The position numbers were made by a program, and so were the translations under genes. Positions 48,647 through 58,116 of a stretch of DNA of 63,305 bases are shown here, one piece after another (the first letter of the stretch is position 1; every line of letters starts with the position of its first letter). Source of the DNA: Deltaproteobacteria bacterium (GTDB lineage: Bacteria > Myxococcota > Kuafuiibacteriia > Kuafuiibacteriales > Kuafuiibacteriaceae); assembly GCA_011526105.1 (NCBI GenBank), contig WYAZ01000079.1, forward strand, positions 1 through 63,305, read 5' to 3'. The notes beneath the pieces were generated by a model. It saw nothing but the letters and a program-made list of their open reading frames with translations, did not search any database and was not told the DNA's origin.

Positions 48647-50911
48647 GTGCGGGACGACGAGCGGGCACGCAGATTCTGGCGCCGAACCGGGCGCGGGCTC
48701 GCCTTCGCAGCCGCCGTGCTCGGCCTCTCGTGCGGGCTTGCGGCCATCGTCGATCATCAGATGGAGGCGGGCACGCGCGCCCAAGCCGCCGGGGCGAGCC
48801 TCGCCAGCTTGGTGATGCTCGCGGGCGGCTTCGCACTCGGTGTGCGCGGCCGCGGGGGTGGAAAGATCCCGCTCCTTCCAGGGCTCATCGGGGCGGTGCT
48901 GCTCAGCCTCGCGGCCTTCATCGTGCGCATGTTTCCATCGCCCGCGCTCGGCATGTTCGTCACCGAAGGACCCACCGCGGTGGCGGTGGTGCTGCGCACC
49001 GCGAGTTTTGGCCTCCCGGCCTTGGCGCTCGGGAGCCTCGGCGCGGCGCTGGGCACCGGCTCCACGAGGGCCTCGCTCCCGGTCGCGGCGGTGGCGATTC
49101 TCGGGCTGGTGGGCCTTCAGTTCGGCGGCGCGAAGCTGCTGCTCGAGCTGTTCTACAGTCCCACGCTCGTCAATGTCTGGAGCGTCAGCTTCGCGGCGGC
49201 GGTCTGCCTGCTCGTGGGCTTCCTCCTCGCCTTCCTGCTCCGCCGTCTGGCCTTCACCGAGATCACCCTCGTCGCACTCGGCTACGGCTTCCTCATCTAT
49301 CTCTCCGTGGCGCTCTTCTACGAGAGCATGGTGCGCGGACTCGACGTGCCCAAGGAGCAGGTCCTGGTGGCTTTGGCGTTTGCTCCGGCCGCGATCAGCC
49401 TCTGTCTCCTCGCGGTCGGCGCGAGCCTCGGCTTCATGTTGATGGGCAGCGGACGCTTCGACCCATCCTTCTCCTTCGAGATGACGGTGGGGCTCAGGTA
49501 CCTCTCCGCGCATACACGCGTGCCTCACGCCGAGGTCGCGTCCTCGGCGCCACGTCCGGGCGTGTTCCGACGGGTGGTCCTCTCGATCTTCGGGCCCGAG
49601 GCCTCGGTCTCGGTCATCCTCGCGGTGTCCGTGATGGGCGTCTGCCTCGGGGTGATGGCGCTCATCGTGGTCTTGTCGGTGATGAGCGGCTTCGAGGACG
49701 ATCTGAAACAGAAGATCCTCGGCGCGCATGCACACATCGTCATCAACAAGAAGGGCGACGACTTCCGCGAGTACTCGGACCTCGAGGAGCGCGTAAAGTC
49801 CGTCGATGGTGTTCGCTCCGCCGCTTCCTTCGTGCTGGGTGAGGGCATGGTCACGAGCGACTCGAACGTCGCCGGGCTCTTGGTCAAAGGCATCGAGACC
49901 GGGAACGCGGCCGCGACCGAGCGCCTCCGCCGAGACATCGATCGCGGCAGCGTCGACTTCCTCCTGCGGCCCGAAGACATCCCCGGGGCGCGCCCCGCGT
50001 CCGGGCGTCCGAGCTCGACCACCGCGGACACTCGCGGACAGCTCGGGCTGCTCGCGCCCTCGGACTTCGGCGAGCCCAAGAACGCGGGGGTCGAAAGCCT
50101 TCCCGGGGGCCGCGTCCTGCCCGGCATCATCATCGGTCGCGAGTTGGCGCGCGCGCTGCGGGTGCGGGTGGGCGATACGGTGGGCCTGGTGTCGCCGGTG
50201 TCCGAAGGGATAGGGCCCACCGGGCCCCAACCCAAGATCAGGAAGTTTCGAGTCGGCGGGATCTTCTTCTCTGGACTGTCGGAGTTCGACACCAAGTTCG
50301 GCTACGTGGAGCTCGCGCAAGCCCAGCGCTTCTTTGGCATGAACAAGAAGGCCACCGGGGTCGAGCTGCGCGTGGCCGATGTCGACGACACCCCTTGGAT
50401 CGTCGAGGAGGTGAAGCGCCGCGTCGGGGGCCACCCGTACAGCGTTCGAGACTGGCGCGAGATGAACAAGGAGCTCTTCTCGGCGCTGCTGCTCGAGAAG
50501 CTGGCGATGTTCATCATCCTCGTGTTCATCGTGCTCGTGGCCTCTTTCAACATCGTGTCCACGCTGGTGATGATCGTGCTCGAGAAGGGGCGAGAAATCG
50601 CTATCCTGAAGTCCATGGGGGCGACGAGCGCTTCGATCATGAAGGTCTTCGTCGTTCAGGGGCTCATCGTGGGGGTGGGCGGCGCGCTCCTCGGGCTGAT
50701 CCTCGGGGTGGGGACCTGCCTGCTCATCCAGCGTTATGGCGTGGGACTCGACGCCGACGTCTTCTATATCGATCGACTCCCGGTGGTCATGGACCGCGCA
50801 GAAATCGGTCTCATCGGGCTCGCGGCGGTCGTGATTACGTATCTTGCGACCATCTATCCCGCGATGGCGGCGGCTCAGCAGAGACCAGTGGAGGGACTCC
50901 GTGACGAATGA
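48647..50911 (+). CDS. LolC/LolE-like lipoprotein-release permease with N-terminal membrane extension
   Basis: A 754-residue protein. Residues 310-754 are the usual LolCE layout: FLSIFGPEASVSVILAVSVMG-type first helix, a large periplasmic domain (GFEDDLKQKILGAHAHIVI) and three C-terminal helices with the FtsX-fold VLEKGREIAILKSMGATSASIMKVFVVQGL. About 275 extra N-terminal residues contain seven or eight hydrophobic segments not found in E. coli LolC/E. The periplasmic domain also has a Pro/Ser/Thr insertion (PGARPASGRPSSTT). With LolD it should extract lipoproteins from the inner membrane. GTG start; lolD overlaps by 11 bases. Confidence 0.88.
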   Translation: MRDDERARRFWRRTGRGLAFAAAVLGLSCGLAAIVDHQMEAGTRAQAAGASLASLVMLAGGFALGVRGRGGGKIPLLPGLIGAVLLSLAAFIVRMFPSPALGMFVTEGPTAVAVVLRTASFGLPALALGSLGAALGTGSTRASLPVAAVAILGLVGLQFGGAKLLLELFYSPTLVNVWSVSFAAAVCLLVGFLLAFLLRRLAFTEITLVALGYGFLIYLSVALFYESMVRGLDVPKEQVLVALAFAPAAISLCLLAVGASLGFMLMGSGRFDPSFSFEMTVGLRYLSAHTRVPHAEVASSAPRPGVFRRVVLSIFGPEASVSVILAVSVMGVCLGVMALIVVLSVMSGFEDDLKQKILGAHAHIVINKKGDDFREYSDLEERVKSVDGVRSAASFVLGEGMVTSDSNVAGLLVKGIETGNAAATERLRRDIDRGSVDFLLRPEDIPGARPASGRPSSTTADTRGQLGLLAPSDFGEPKNAGVESLPGGRVLPGIIIGRELARALRVRVGDTVGLVSPVSEGIGPTGPQPKIRKFRVGGIFFSGLSEFDTKFGYVELAQAQRFFGMNKKATGVELRVADVDDTPWIVEEVKRRVGGHPYSVRDWREMNKELFSALLLEKLAMFIILVFIVLVASFNIVSTLVMIVLEKGREIAILKSMGATSASIMKVFVVQGLIVGVGGALLGLILGVGTCLLIQRYGVGLDADVFYIDRLPVVMDRAEIGLIGLAAVVITYLATIYPAMAAAQQRPVEGLRDE

Positions 50912-51599
50912 AGTGGCGATTGGCGACATGCTGGTCGAGATCCGTGGGCTCGAGAAGAGCTACCGCTGGAACGAGCGCGAGATCTCCGTCCTCCGAGGGG
51001 CCGACCTCGACATCCGAGCGGGGGAGCGCATCTCGCTCACGGGCCCCTCGGGCTCCGGCAAGTCCACCTTCCTACACGTGCTCGGAACCTTGGACGAGCC
51101 GGATGCGGGCTCGGTGAAGTTCGCGGGCAGGGACATCTTCGCAAAGTCGCCGGCGGAGCTCGCCACGTTCAGAAACGAGACCATCGGCTTCGTGTTTCAG
51201 TTTCACCACCTCCTGCCCGAGTTCTCGGCGCTCGAGAACGTGATGATGCCGGGCTGGATCCACCGCGACCCGCGCGGCACGGTCGAACGCCGCGGCAAGG
51301 AGATGCTCGACCTGGTGGGCCTCTCCCATCGGCTCGATCATCGTCCGGGTGAGCTGTCGGGCGGTGAACAGCAGCGCGTGGCGATTGCACGCGCTCTGGT
51401 CGCGGGGCCCAAGATCCTGCTCGCTGACGAGCCGACCGGCAATCTCGACGAGGAGAACGCCGAAGCCATCCACGACTTGCTCGACGAGATGAACCAGAAG
51501 ACCGGGCTCACGCTGCTCGTCGTGACCCACAGCTCCAGCCTGGCCCGTCGCATGCCCCGTCGCCTGCACATGGCCGACGGCCGGGTGATGGAAGAGTAG
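50901..51599 (+). CDS. lolD: Lipoprotein-release ABC transporter ATPase
   Basis: A 232-residue ATPase (E. coli LolD is 233) with Walker A GPSGSGKST, Q-loop VFQFHHLLPEFSALENV, signature LSGGEQQRVAIARAL, Walker B ILLADEPTGNLD and H-loop VVTHSSSLA. The MacB/LolD-type HHLLPEF sequence is distinctive. GTG 50901 was chosen because GGAGGG precedes it; it overlaps the permease stop by 11 bases, so the two are coupled. It powers lipoprotein release from the inner membrane. Many lipoproteins in this window would be its cargo. Confidence 0.95.
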   Translation: MTNEVAIGDMLVEIRGLEKSYRWNEREISVLRGADLDIRAGERISLTGPSGSGKSTFLHVLGTLDEPDAGSVKFAGRDIFAKSPAELATFRNETIGFVFQFHHLLPEFSALENVMMPGWIHRDPRGTVERRGKEMLDLVGLSHRLDHRPGELSGGEQQRVAIARALVAGPKILLADEPTGNLDEENAEAIHDLLDEMNQKTGLTLLVVTHSSSLARRMPRRLHMADGRVMEE

Positions 51600-51610
51600 G
51601 GCGCCCGTTC

Positions 51611-54577
51611 ATGCTGGTGGCGCTGTGCTTCTTTCTGTCGGGCGCGGCCGCGCTCGTGCTTCAGGTCCTCTGGACGCGGATGCTCGGCCACGTCTTTGGC
51701 GCGACCGCCCTCGCGGTCTCGACCACGCTCACCGCATTCATGATGGGGCTCGCGCTCGGCGCGTTCATCGGGGGTAGGTGGGCCCCGAAGCTGAAGCGGC
51801 CGTTGCTCGTCTTCGCGGTGCTCGAGACCGCGGTAGGGCTGTACGGACTCTTGGTGCCGAGCCTGCTCGGTCAGATGCCCGCAGTGCAGCGCTTCATCGG
51901 CATCGAGCTCGGCATCGGCTTCATCGGCTACAGCCTACTGCGGTTTGTCATCGTGACCGCGATCTTGATCCTGCCGACCACTGCGATGGGCGCGACTCTG
52001 CCGGTGTTGGCCGAGGGGGTGGTCAAGCGAGGGCCGGAGATCGCGTCCCGCGTCGGCCGTCTCTACGCCGCCAACACCTTTGGCGCGGTGGTGGGCGCAG
52101 TCGTGGCGGGCTTTGTGCTCATTCCGGATCTCGGCATCGAACTCACCGTTCGCCTCGCCGCGGGCATCGACCTCTTCGTCGCGCTCCTAGTGTTGCTCTT
52201 ATACAAGCTGGGTGGCGGGTCGAGGATCCTGCTCTACGAGCGCGAGAAGCGCAGCGCCGACGATATCCTGCTCGAGCTCGAGCCGATTCGCCCCGAGGAC
52301 GTCACCCCGGCCGCGGCGCGAGTGTCGCTCGTCGCCTTCATGGTGTCCGGGGCTTCGGCGATGATGCTCGAGGTCCTGTGGACTCGCGCGGTGGGTGTGG
52401 TCATTGGCGCGAGCACCTACGCCTTTACTCTCATCCTCGGCACCTTCCTCGTGGGTCTGGCGTCGGGCGCCTACGCGATGTCCAAGCAGATCGATCGCCT
52501 GCGTCACCCGGTGCTCACCCTGGCCTATGTTCAGCTGGCGGTTGGGATCTTCGCTGCGTTCGGCTCGGTGTTGGTCGACCAGCTCCCGCACTGGCTTCAC
52601 TCCGCCGCGATCGCAAAAGAGGCCTCCTTCGGCTCAATCTACGTCCGCTCCTTCTTTTTGTCGTCGGCGGTGATGTTGCCCGCCACCTTGGCGCTCGGAG
52701 CGGTGATGCCTCTGGTCGTGCGTATCCTCTCGCCGGAGGGCAGGGAGCACGCCGGGGCCATCGTGGCGCGTGCCTATACCGTCAACACCGTGGGCGCGAT
52801 TCTGGGCTCCTTCTTGGCGGGCTTTTTCATTCTGCCTCTCATCGGCGTCGAGCGAGGGCTGAAGCTCGCCGCGCTCCTCTCGATCTCGGTCGCGATCATG
52901 TTGGCCATCGTCCGAAGCCCACGCCCCAAGGGGCTGATGGCCGCCGCCTGTGTCGCGGGCGCGGTGATCTTCGCGCTGCCGAGCTGGAACGTGGGGACCT
53001 GGACCGCCGGTATGTTCCGCTACTACCTGGCGCGCAGCGTGTACAAGCGAGGCTTCGAGTTCTCGGGCAAGGTCGCCTACCACCGAGACGGGCTCGCGAG
53101 CACGGTGACCGTCGAGACCGACGACGAGGGCACGGGCTACTCGCTGAAGGTCAACGGCAAGGTCGACGCGAGCGACGCGGGCGACATGCCCACGCAGGTG
53201 TTGTCGGGTCTGCTGCCGGTTCTGGTCGCCCCCGAGTCCGAGGACGTGCTGGTGATTGGCTACGGCTCGGGGGTGACCTCGGGCTCCGTGCTGCGATCCG
53301 CGCAGGTGAAGAAGCTCGTGCTCGTGGAGCTGGAGGAGGCGGTCTACGAGGCCGCCAATCGCTTCTTCTCGCACGTCAATCGCAAGCCCCCGTCGGACCC
53401 CAGGTTCCGGGCGGTCATCGACGACGGTCGCAACTATCTGCTCGCGCGGGAGGACCGCTTCGACATCATCATCAGCGAACCCTCGAACCCCTGGATGACC
53501 GGGGCCGCGAGTCTGTTCACCGAAGACTTCTTTAGGATCATCCAGAAGCGCCTCGCGCCCGGCGGCGTCTATCTGCAGTGGCTTCAGCTCTACGAGCTGT
53601 CCCCCCGGTCGATTCGCACGCTCTATCGGACGGTGACCGCGGTCTTTCCGCACGTGGTCGTCTTCTCGCCTAGCCCCCGCAGCAACGACACCCTCGTTCT
53701 CGCCGCCGAGAGCCCCATCGCCTTGCGGCGGGCGGTGCTCGAGCGCCTCTTCGAGGACCCCAAGCTTCGAACGGAGCTGCAGCGCGCCGACGTCCACGTC
53801 CCAGAGGACTTTTTTGGGCTCTTCATCGCCGGTGAAGAGGAGGCGAAGCGCCTCGCGGGCGCGGGTCCGCTGAACACGGACGACAACGCCTTCATCGAGT
53901 TCGCCGCCCCGCGGGAGCTGCTCGAGTTCTCCGAGAAGGACGCGGAGCTTCCGGAGATCGAGGAGATGGAGGGGGCACGTCTTTCGCGGAGCCAGCGCCA
54001 CTTCACCGGCTTCGACTTCGAGGATCCTGTCTTCCTCGCCAAGACCGCGTACCGGCTCACTCGGCAGGGGCGTTTGAAGGACGCGGAGGCCTTCGAGAGC
54101 CGATCGCGCGCCCGTCTGGACGCCGCGGAGCTTCAAGAGGCGGTGCGCGCGGCGGTGCTCGACCAACTGGACCTCACCGCGTGGCTGCGGACTAGGCTGG
54201 CCGAGGATGATGTGGAGTCCGTGGTGATCGCCAACGAAGAGACCAAGAAAGACGCGGTCTACAAGCGGGCGGTGGCGACCATGGTGGACGGCGATGAGAC
54301 TCAGGCGCTTCGAGTGGTGGATCAGCCCAAGGACTTCGAGAAGCGAAGCCCCGCGCACCGGCTTCTGTACGCTTACCTCACTTACATGAAGGGACGCCGC
54401 TACGACGCCGAGCACCTGATCGAAGGGGTGCTCGAAGACGAGGTCTTCAGCGCCGAGAACCCGGTCGCGTATTACTATGCCGCGCGCATCCAGCAGGACC
54501 TCGGGCGCTACGCTCGAGCGGTGGATCTCCTCGAAGACTTCAGGCGGGCGCGGGATGATCTCGCCGCGGGTCCGTGA
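51611..54577 (+). CDS. Membrane-fused spermidine-synthase-like protein
   Basis: A 988-residue protein. Residues 1-470 hold about 12 hydrophobic helices in an MFS-like layout with two repeats of an MxExxWTR-type helix (LQVLWTRMLGH and LEVLWTRAVGV). A Rossmann aminopropyltransferase/methyltransferase fold follows: VLVIGYGSGVTSG near 546, acidic VLVELEEAVYEA, DDGRNYLL and ISEPSNPWMTG near 622. The C terminus (about 800-988) is helical and TPR-like. Such fused proteins are common in Deltaproteobacteria-type genomes and are unlikely to make spermidine; the substrate is unknown. ATG follows the lolD stop by 11 bases, so it belongs to the lol operon. Confidence 0.85.
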   Translation: MLVALCFFLSGAAALVLQVLWTRMLGHVFGATALAVSTTLTAFMMGLALGAFIGGRWAPKLKRPLLVFAVLETAVGLYGLLVPSLLGQMPAVQRFIGIELGIGFIGYSLLRFVIVTAILILPTTAMGATLPVLAEGVVKRGPEIASRVGRLYAANTFGAVVGAVVAGFVLIPDLGIELTVRLAAGIDLFVALLVLLLYKLGGGSRILLYEREKRSADDILLELEPIRPEDVTPAAARVSLVAFMVSGASAMMLEVLWTRAVGVVIGASTYAFTLILGTFLVGLASGAYAMSKQIDRLRHPVLTLAYVQLAVGIFAAFGSVLVDQLPHWLHSAAIAKEASFGSIYVRSFFLSSAVMLPATLALGAVMPLVVRILSPEGREHAGAIVARAYTVNTVGAILGSFLAGFFILPLIGVERGLKLAALLSISVAIMLAIVRSPRPKGLMAAACVAGAVIFALPSWNVGTWTAGMFRYYLARSVYKRGFEFSGKVAYHRDGLASTVTVETDDEGTGYSLKVNGKVDASDAGDMPTQVLSGLLPVLVAPESEDVLVIGYGSGVTSGSVLRSAQVKKLVLVELEEAVYEAANRFFSHVNRKPPSDPRFRAVIDDGRNYLLAREDRFDIIISEPSNPWMTGAASLFTEDFFRIIQKRLAPGGVYLQWLQLYELSPRSIRTLYRTVTAVFPHVVVFSPSPRSNDTLVLAAESPIALRRAVLERLFEDPKLRTELQRADVHVPEDFFGLFIAGEEEAKRLAGAGPLNTDDNAFIEFAAPRELLEFSEKDAELPEIEEMEGARLSRSQRHFTGFDFEDPVFLAKTAYRLTRQGRLKDAEAFESRSRARLDAAELQEAVRAAVLDQLDLTAWLRTRLAEDDVESVVIANEETKKDAVYKRAVATMVDGDETQALRVVDQPKDFEKRSPAHRLLYAYLTYMKGRRYDAEHLIEGVLEDEVFSAENPVAYYYAARIQQDLGRYARAVDLLEDFRRARDDLAAGP

Positions 54578-54594
54578 CTCGGGTCAGAACTCGC

Positions 54595-54942
54595 TCAGTC
54601 TTCGGCCTTGGGCTTCTTCTTGGGTAGGTGGATCCGACGGTCGTCCGGGTCGTCGTGCGGCCGATAGAACAGCAGGACGCGGCCGATCTTCTGAACCAAA
54701 CGCGCGCGGGTCTTCGCCGAGACGTGTGCGACCACTTCCTCGAGTTCCACCGGGGCTTTGGCGGCGAGCTTGACCTTGAGCAACTCGTGCGCCTCGAACT
54801 GGGTGCGAAGCTGTTCGACGAGCGCCTCGCTCAAGCCGTTCTTTCCGACTTGCACGACGGGATCGAGCCCGTGACCCAGCCGGCGGAGAAACGACTTCTG
54901 GTGGGCGGTGAGCGGGGCGGGGGGAGCAGCTTTCAGAACCAT
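54595..54942 (-). CDS. yhbY: YhbY/CRS1-type RNA-binding protein
   Basis: A 115-residue CRM-domain protein: LTAHQKSFLRRLGHGLDPVVQVGKNGLSEALV is the conserved core in two adjoining parts, with the GxxG-like loop VGKNGLS, then HELLKVKL and GRVLLFYRP. E. coli YhbY associates with pre-50S particles. A short charged Lys tail (PKKKPKAED) ends it. Its ATG overlaps the end of the J-domain gene by 10 bases. Convergent with the spermidine-synthase-like gene. Confidence 0.92.
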   Translation of the reverse strand: MVLKAAPPAPLTAHQKSFLRRLGHGLDPVVQVGKNGLSEALVEQLRTQFEAHELLKVKLAAKAPVELEEVVAHVSAKTRARLVQKIGRVLLFYRPHDDPDDRRIHLPKKKPKAED

Positions 54943-57095
54943 CGGCCCTTCTTCTTCTCTTTCTCTTTGCGCATGTTGACCAGCCGGATCTCACTCGCCG
55001 CCTCGTTGTTGTGCGAATCCATCTGCAGGACGCGTTTGAACATCTTGATGGCGGCATCCATATCGCCCGCGGACTTGTGGAGGCGCGCCAGAAAGAGAAA
55101 CGCTGCCAAGAGGTTTTCGTCCTTGCCGAGGAGCTCGTTGATGCGGCGGATGCCCTTGGGGTACGCACCGTCGATCATGGCTTCGACGTAGGCCTTGTAG
55201 ATCTCCATCTCCCGGTCGCCGCGCTTGAGGCTCAGGCCTTCCTCGAGCTCGGCCAAGGCCTCCTTCCAGCGCCGCGACTTGACCATGGCCTCGGCCTTTA
55301 GGAAGCAGGTCTCGGCGTCCAGGATGGCCCGGACCATCTCCTGCTCCTCTTCACGGTTCTTGAGACCTTCGTCGACCAGCAGCTTGAATTCCGAGCGCTG
55401 CGCCTCGGTCTTGATCTGATCGTACACGTGCTGAAGGAACGCGAAGATCTCCTGACGAATGCCGAGGACCTGATCCCCGGTGCCCAGCGGTGCGGCGTCC
55501 GGGTGATACTTCTTGGCCAGCAGCATGAACTTCTGCCGGACCTCCGTGTCCGAGGTCGCGACCTCTACGCCGAGCACCTGAAATGGGTCTTGGGTCTTGA
55601 TGGCCTCGAACTCCTTCGTGAGGCGCAGGGCCTCGAAGGCGTCGTTTGGTGCGGCCACGGGCCTTGGTAGGGCTTCGGGTTTGTCGTCTGGCGGGGGCGG
55701 GCTGACCGGCGCTTGGGCCGCGGCGGGCGCGGCCGCCGGCTTGGCGGCTCGGCTGCCCGGAGGGGCCAGCGGGGACCGCCTCGAGCTGGTTCGCGGCGGT
55801 GGGGTCGCCGGGGTGCGGGCTTCCGAACGCGGCGGTGGCGCGGCGGGGGGCGGCGGCTCGGGGGTGGGTTCGGGGGCCGGCGCGGCGACACGGCTTCGAA
55901 CCCGGGCTTCGCCCGCCACCAGGAAGCGGCTCACGAAACCGATGAAGAGCGCGCGTTGTGACAGGAGCGCGACCTCGGAGGACTTGAGGCTCTCGAGGAT
56001 CTCGCCGACCGTGCGCGCACCCTCTACGCTCCTTAGGATTCGGACTTCGCGCGGGTCGAGCTTGAGCTCGGAGACCTCCACGCCGCTCAGCTGTGAGCGA
56101 ATGAGCGGTGCGTCCAGGTGCTCGCGGAAGGCCGCGATGATCTGGTCGCGCTGCACGCCTTCCCGGATCGCCTGAACGAGGCAGGAGAAGCGGTCGAGGC
56201 CGGTGGGGACCGCGGGCGAGGACAGGCTCTCGGGGATGAACTCCGCCCGACCTTCTTCCAGAGCGACGATCCAGCTGAGCGTGGTGCGCGCCCATCGGCC
56301 AAGCGCATCCATGAACACGTGCGGCGGAATGAGACCGAGCCCAATGAGGGCGTGACCGAGCTCCGCGTCTGGCATCTTTCGGCGCGCGCGCGTGATCGCA
56401 TCCTCGGTGACCGCGCCCTTGTTGATGAGGAACTGATCGAGCGCGAGTAGGTCCATGTCCGTTTCAATGAGGCCGATGATTCCGCCCACGAGGCAGCAGT
56501 CGATGCGACCAAAGTCGGTCGAGAAGCGAAGGCGTCCGGTGCTTCGCTCGATCGCGTGGTCGAAGAGGATCCGAGCCGCCGGATGCACCGACAGATCGAG
56601 GCCGCTTTGGGTGTCGGCGGCCGGGGGCGGACGAGAGACCCGGGCGGGGGCGGGCCGTCGGCTCACGGGGGCGGGCGGCGCAGGGGGGGCTTCGGTCGGG
56701 CGACTGGGGCGCATGACCCGTACGGGGGTGGGTGGTGGTTCGGCGGGCGGGGTCGGCGAGGCGTTCTGCCTTTGGCTCTCGCTCGGTGGGGGCGGGGGAT
56801 CGGTGGGGACCTCGCTCGCCTCTTCGTCCTCGAGGAGCCCTTCGGCGGGGTCGGCGACTTCGGAGACCCCGGAGTCCCAGGGGTGGAGCCCCTCGGCCAG
56901 CTTGTCGCGGGCCGCGATCACCTGAGCCGAGAGCTCGGGGTGGCGTTCGAGGGGAATGAAGGTCCGGCCGTCCACCGACACCGGCGTCTTGGCGTCCACC
57001 ACGTCCGCGCAGAAGAGCACCTCGAGGGCAGAGGGCTCTAGGGGGCCGAGGGGACTGCCCTTTCGGTCCCTGAGATAGACTTGTGAGGGCCCCAT
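54933..57095 (-). CDS. PATAN/DUF4388-type and J-domain protein with TPRs
   Basis: A 720-residue cytoplasmic protein. Residues 1-85 may be a GYF-like/PilZ-type N domain (SQVYLRDRKGSPLGPLEPSALEVLF). A Pro linker precedes a DUF4388/PATAN-like region (about 160-400, STGRLRFSTDFGRIDCCLVGG and EGARTVGEILESL). After another Pro/Ala linker comes a J domain (about 520-590, DPFQVLGVEVATSDTEVRQKF and KKYHPDAAP with intact HPD) and C-terminal TPRs (ETCFLKAEAMVKSRRWKEALAELEE). It therefore likely recruits DnaK to a signalling or gliding-type scaffold. It overlaps yhbY by 10 bases and is divergent from the LPP20-like gene. Confidence 0.8.
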   Translation of the reverse strand: MGPSQVYLRDRKGSPLGPLEPSALEVLFCADVVDAKTPVSVDGRTFIPLERHPELSAQVIAARDKLAEGLHPWDSGVSEVADPAEGLLEDEEASEVPTDPPPPPSESQRQNASPTPPAEPPPTPVRVMRPSRPTEAPPAPPAPVSRRPAPARVSRPPPAADTQSGLDLSVHPAARILFDHAIERSTGRLRFSTDFGRIDCCLVGGIIGLIETDMDLLALDQFLINKGAVTEDAITRARRKMPDAELGHALIGLGLIPPHVFMDALGRWARTTLSWIVALEEGRAEFIPESLSSPAVPTGLDRFSCLVQAIREGVQRDQIIAAFREHLDAPLIRSQLSGVEVSELKLDPREVRILRSVEGARTVGEILESLKSSEVALLSQRALFIGFVSRFLVAGEARVRSRVAAPAPEPTPEPPPPAAPPPRSEARTPATPPPRTSSRRSPLAPPGSRAAKPAAAPAAAQAPVSPPPPDDKPEALPRPVAAPNDAFEALRLTKEFEAIKTQDPFQVLGVEVATSDTEVRQKFMLLAKKYHPDAAPLGTGDQVLGIRQEIFAFLQHVYDQIKTEAQRSEFKLLVDEGLKNREEEQEMVRAILDAETCFLKAEAMVKSRRWKEALAELEEGLSLKRGDREMEIYKAYVEAMIDGAYPKGIRRINELLGKDENLLAAFLFLARLHKSAGDMDAAIKMFKRVLQMDSHNNEAASEIRLVNMRKEKEKKKGRWF

Positions 57096-57256
57096 CGAGC
57101 CGCCCGATCGTGCGCCGGGGTGGGACCGCCGTCAACGCTGGATGAATATCCGAAGCGCGCCCCCCGTCCCTGGCCGGTGCGTGGAGCGGAGGTCCAAAAC
57201 GTGATACCCGGTCACCCGTTCAGGTTCAGGCAGGGGCCCAGAGGAGGTCTTTGCCG

Positions 57257-58114
57257 ATGAGAAAAGGAAGAGGCCCCCTTCAAATGTCGATGCCCAGCTT
57301 CGTCCCCCCCGGTTCCCCCCTTCGGCTCGTGGGTGGCTTACCCGCCGGCTTGCTGACCGTGCTTCTCCCCTGCGTTGCCTTCGCACAGGACGCGGTCACC
57401 GAAAAACTCCAGCACGGCGAGGTCAACTGGACCGAGCGCTCGGTCATCGCGACGGGCTCGGGGGCCCCAGACCTGAAGCTCCAAAACGTTGCTCAGGTCC
57501 GCCTGGCCGCCGAGCGGGCGGCGCAGATCGCCGCCTACCGCAACGTGCTCGAAGCGCTGAAAGGCGTGCAGGTCTCGGCCGGAAAGACGGGCGAGGACCG
57601 GCTCGGAGAGGACCGGGTCAAGGCCCAGGTCGAAGGCATCGTGCGTGGCTGCAAAACCGTCGATACCCGCTACTTCTCGGACTACGGCGTGGACGTGGTC
57701 ATCAAGTGTCCGCTCGATGGCGCGCTCGGTTCGGTGCTCTTACCCGAAGCCGAGTACAAGCCCCCGCGCATGGAGGGTGAAAAGAAGTACACCGGGCTCA
57801 TCGTCGATGCCTCCGGGGTCGCTGCGAAGCCCGCCCTCGGACCTCGCCTCTACAGCGGCAGCTCGCTCTTGTACGGCGCCGAGACCGTCAACCCCTCGTT
57901 CCTCCGAAAGCACGGGGTGGCCGCCTACTACGGCTCCGTCGAGTCGGCGAAAAAGAGCCCCCGCGTCGGCAACAACCCGCTGGTTGTGCGCATCGGAAGC
58001 GTGCTCGAAGGCCCGAGCGATTTGAAGCTCGCGGCCGAAGACCTCGGAAAGCTCGAAGACATCGACCTCGGTTTCCTCTCTGAGGGCCGGGTCGCGATCG
58101 CGACAGGACCTTGA
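57257..58114 (+). CDS. Secreted LPP20-domain-like protein
   Basis: A 285-residue exported protein. GAGGAGG at 57241 favours ATG 57257 (TTG 57251 is possible). A long signal ends near CVAFAQDA. The LPP20-like domain has VNWTERSVIATGSGAP, AERAAQIAAYRNVLEALKGV and a conserved Asp/Gly end (KKYTGLIVDASGVAAKPALGPRLY). The family is known from Helicobacter lipoproteins, FlgP and other envelope proteins; function is unclear. There is no lipobox, so it is likely periplasmic. It is first in an operon with the next two genes and probably a kinase. Confidence 0.75.
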   Translation: MRKGRGPLQMSMPSFVPPGSPLRLVGGLPAGLLTVLLPCVAFAQDAVTEKLQHGEVNWTERSVIATGSGAPDLKLQNVAQVRLAAERAAQIAAYRNVLEALKGVQVSAGKTGEDRLGEDRVKAQVEGIVRGCKTVDTRYFSDYGVDVVIKCPLDGALGSVLLPEAEYKPPRMEGEKKYTGLIVDASGVAAKPALGPRLYSGSSLLYGAETVNPSFLRKHGVAAYYGSVESAKKSPRVGNNPLVVRIGSVLEGPSDLKLAAEDLGKLEDIDLGFLSEGRVAIATGP

Positions 58115-58116
58115 TC

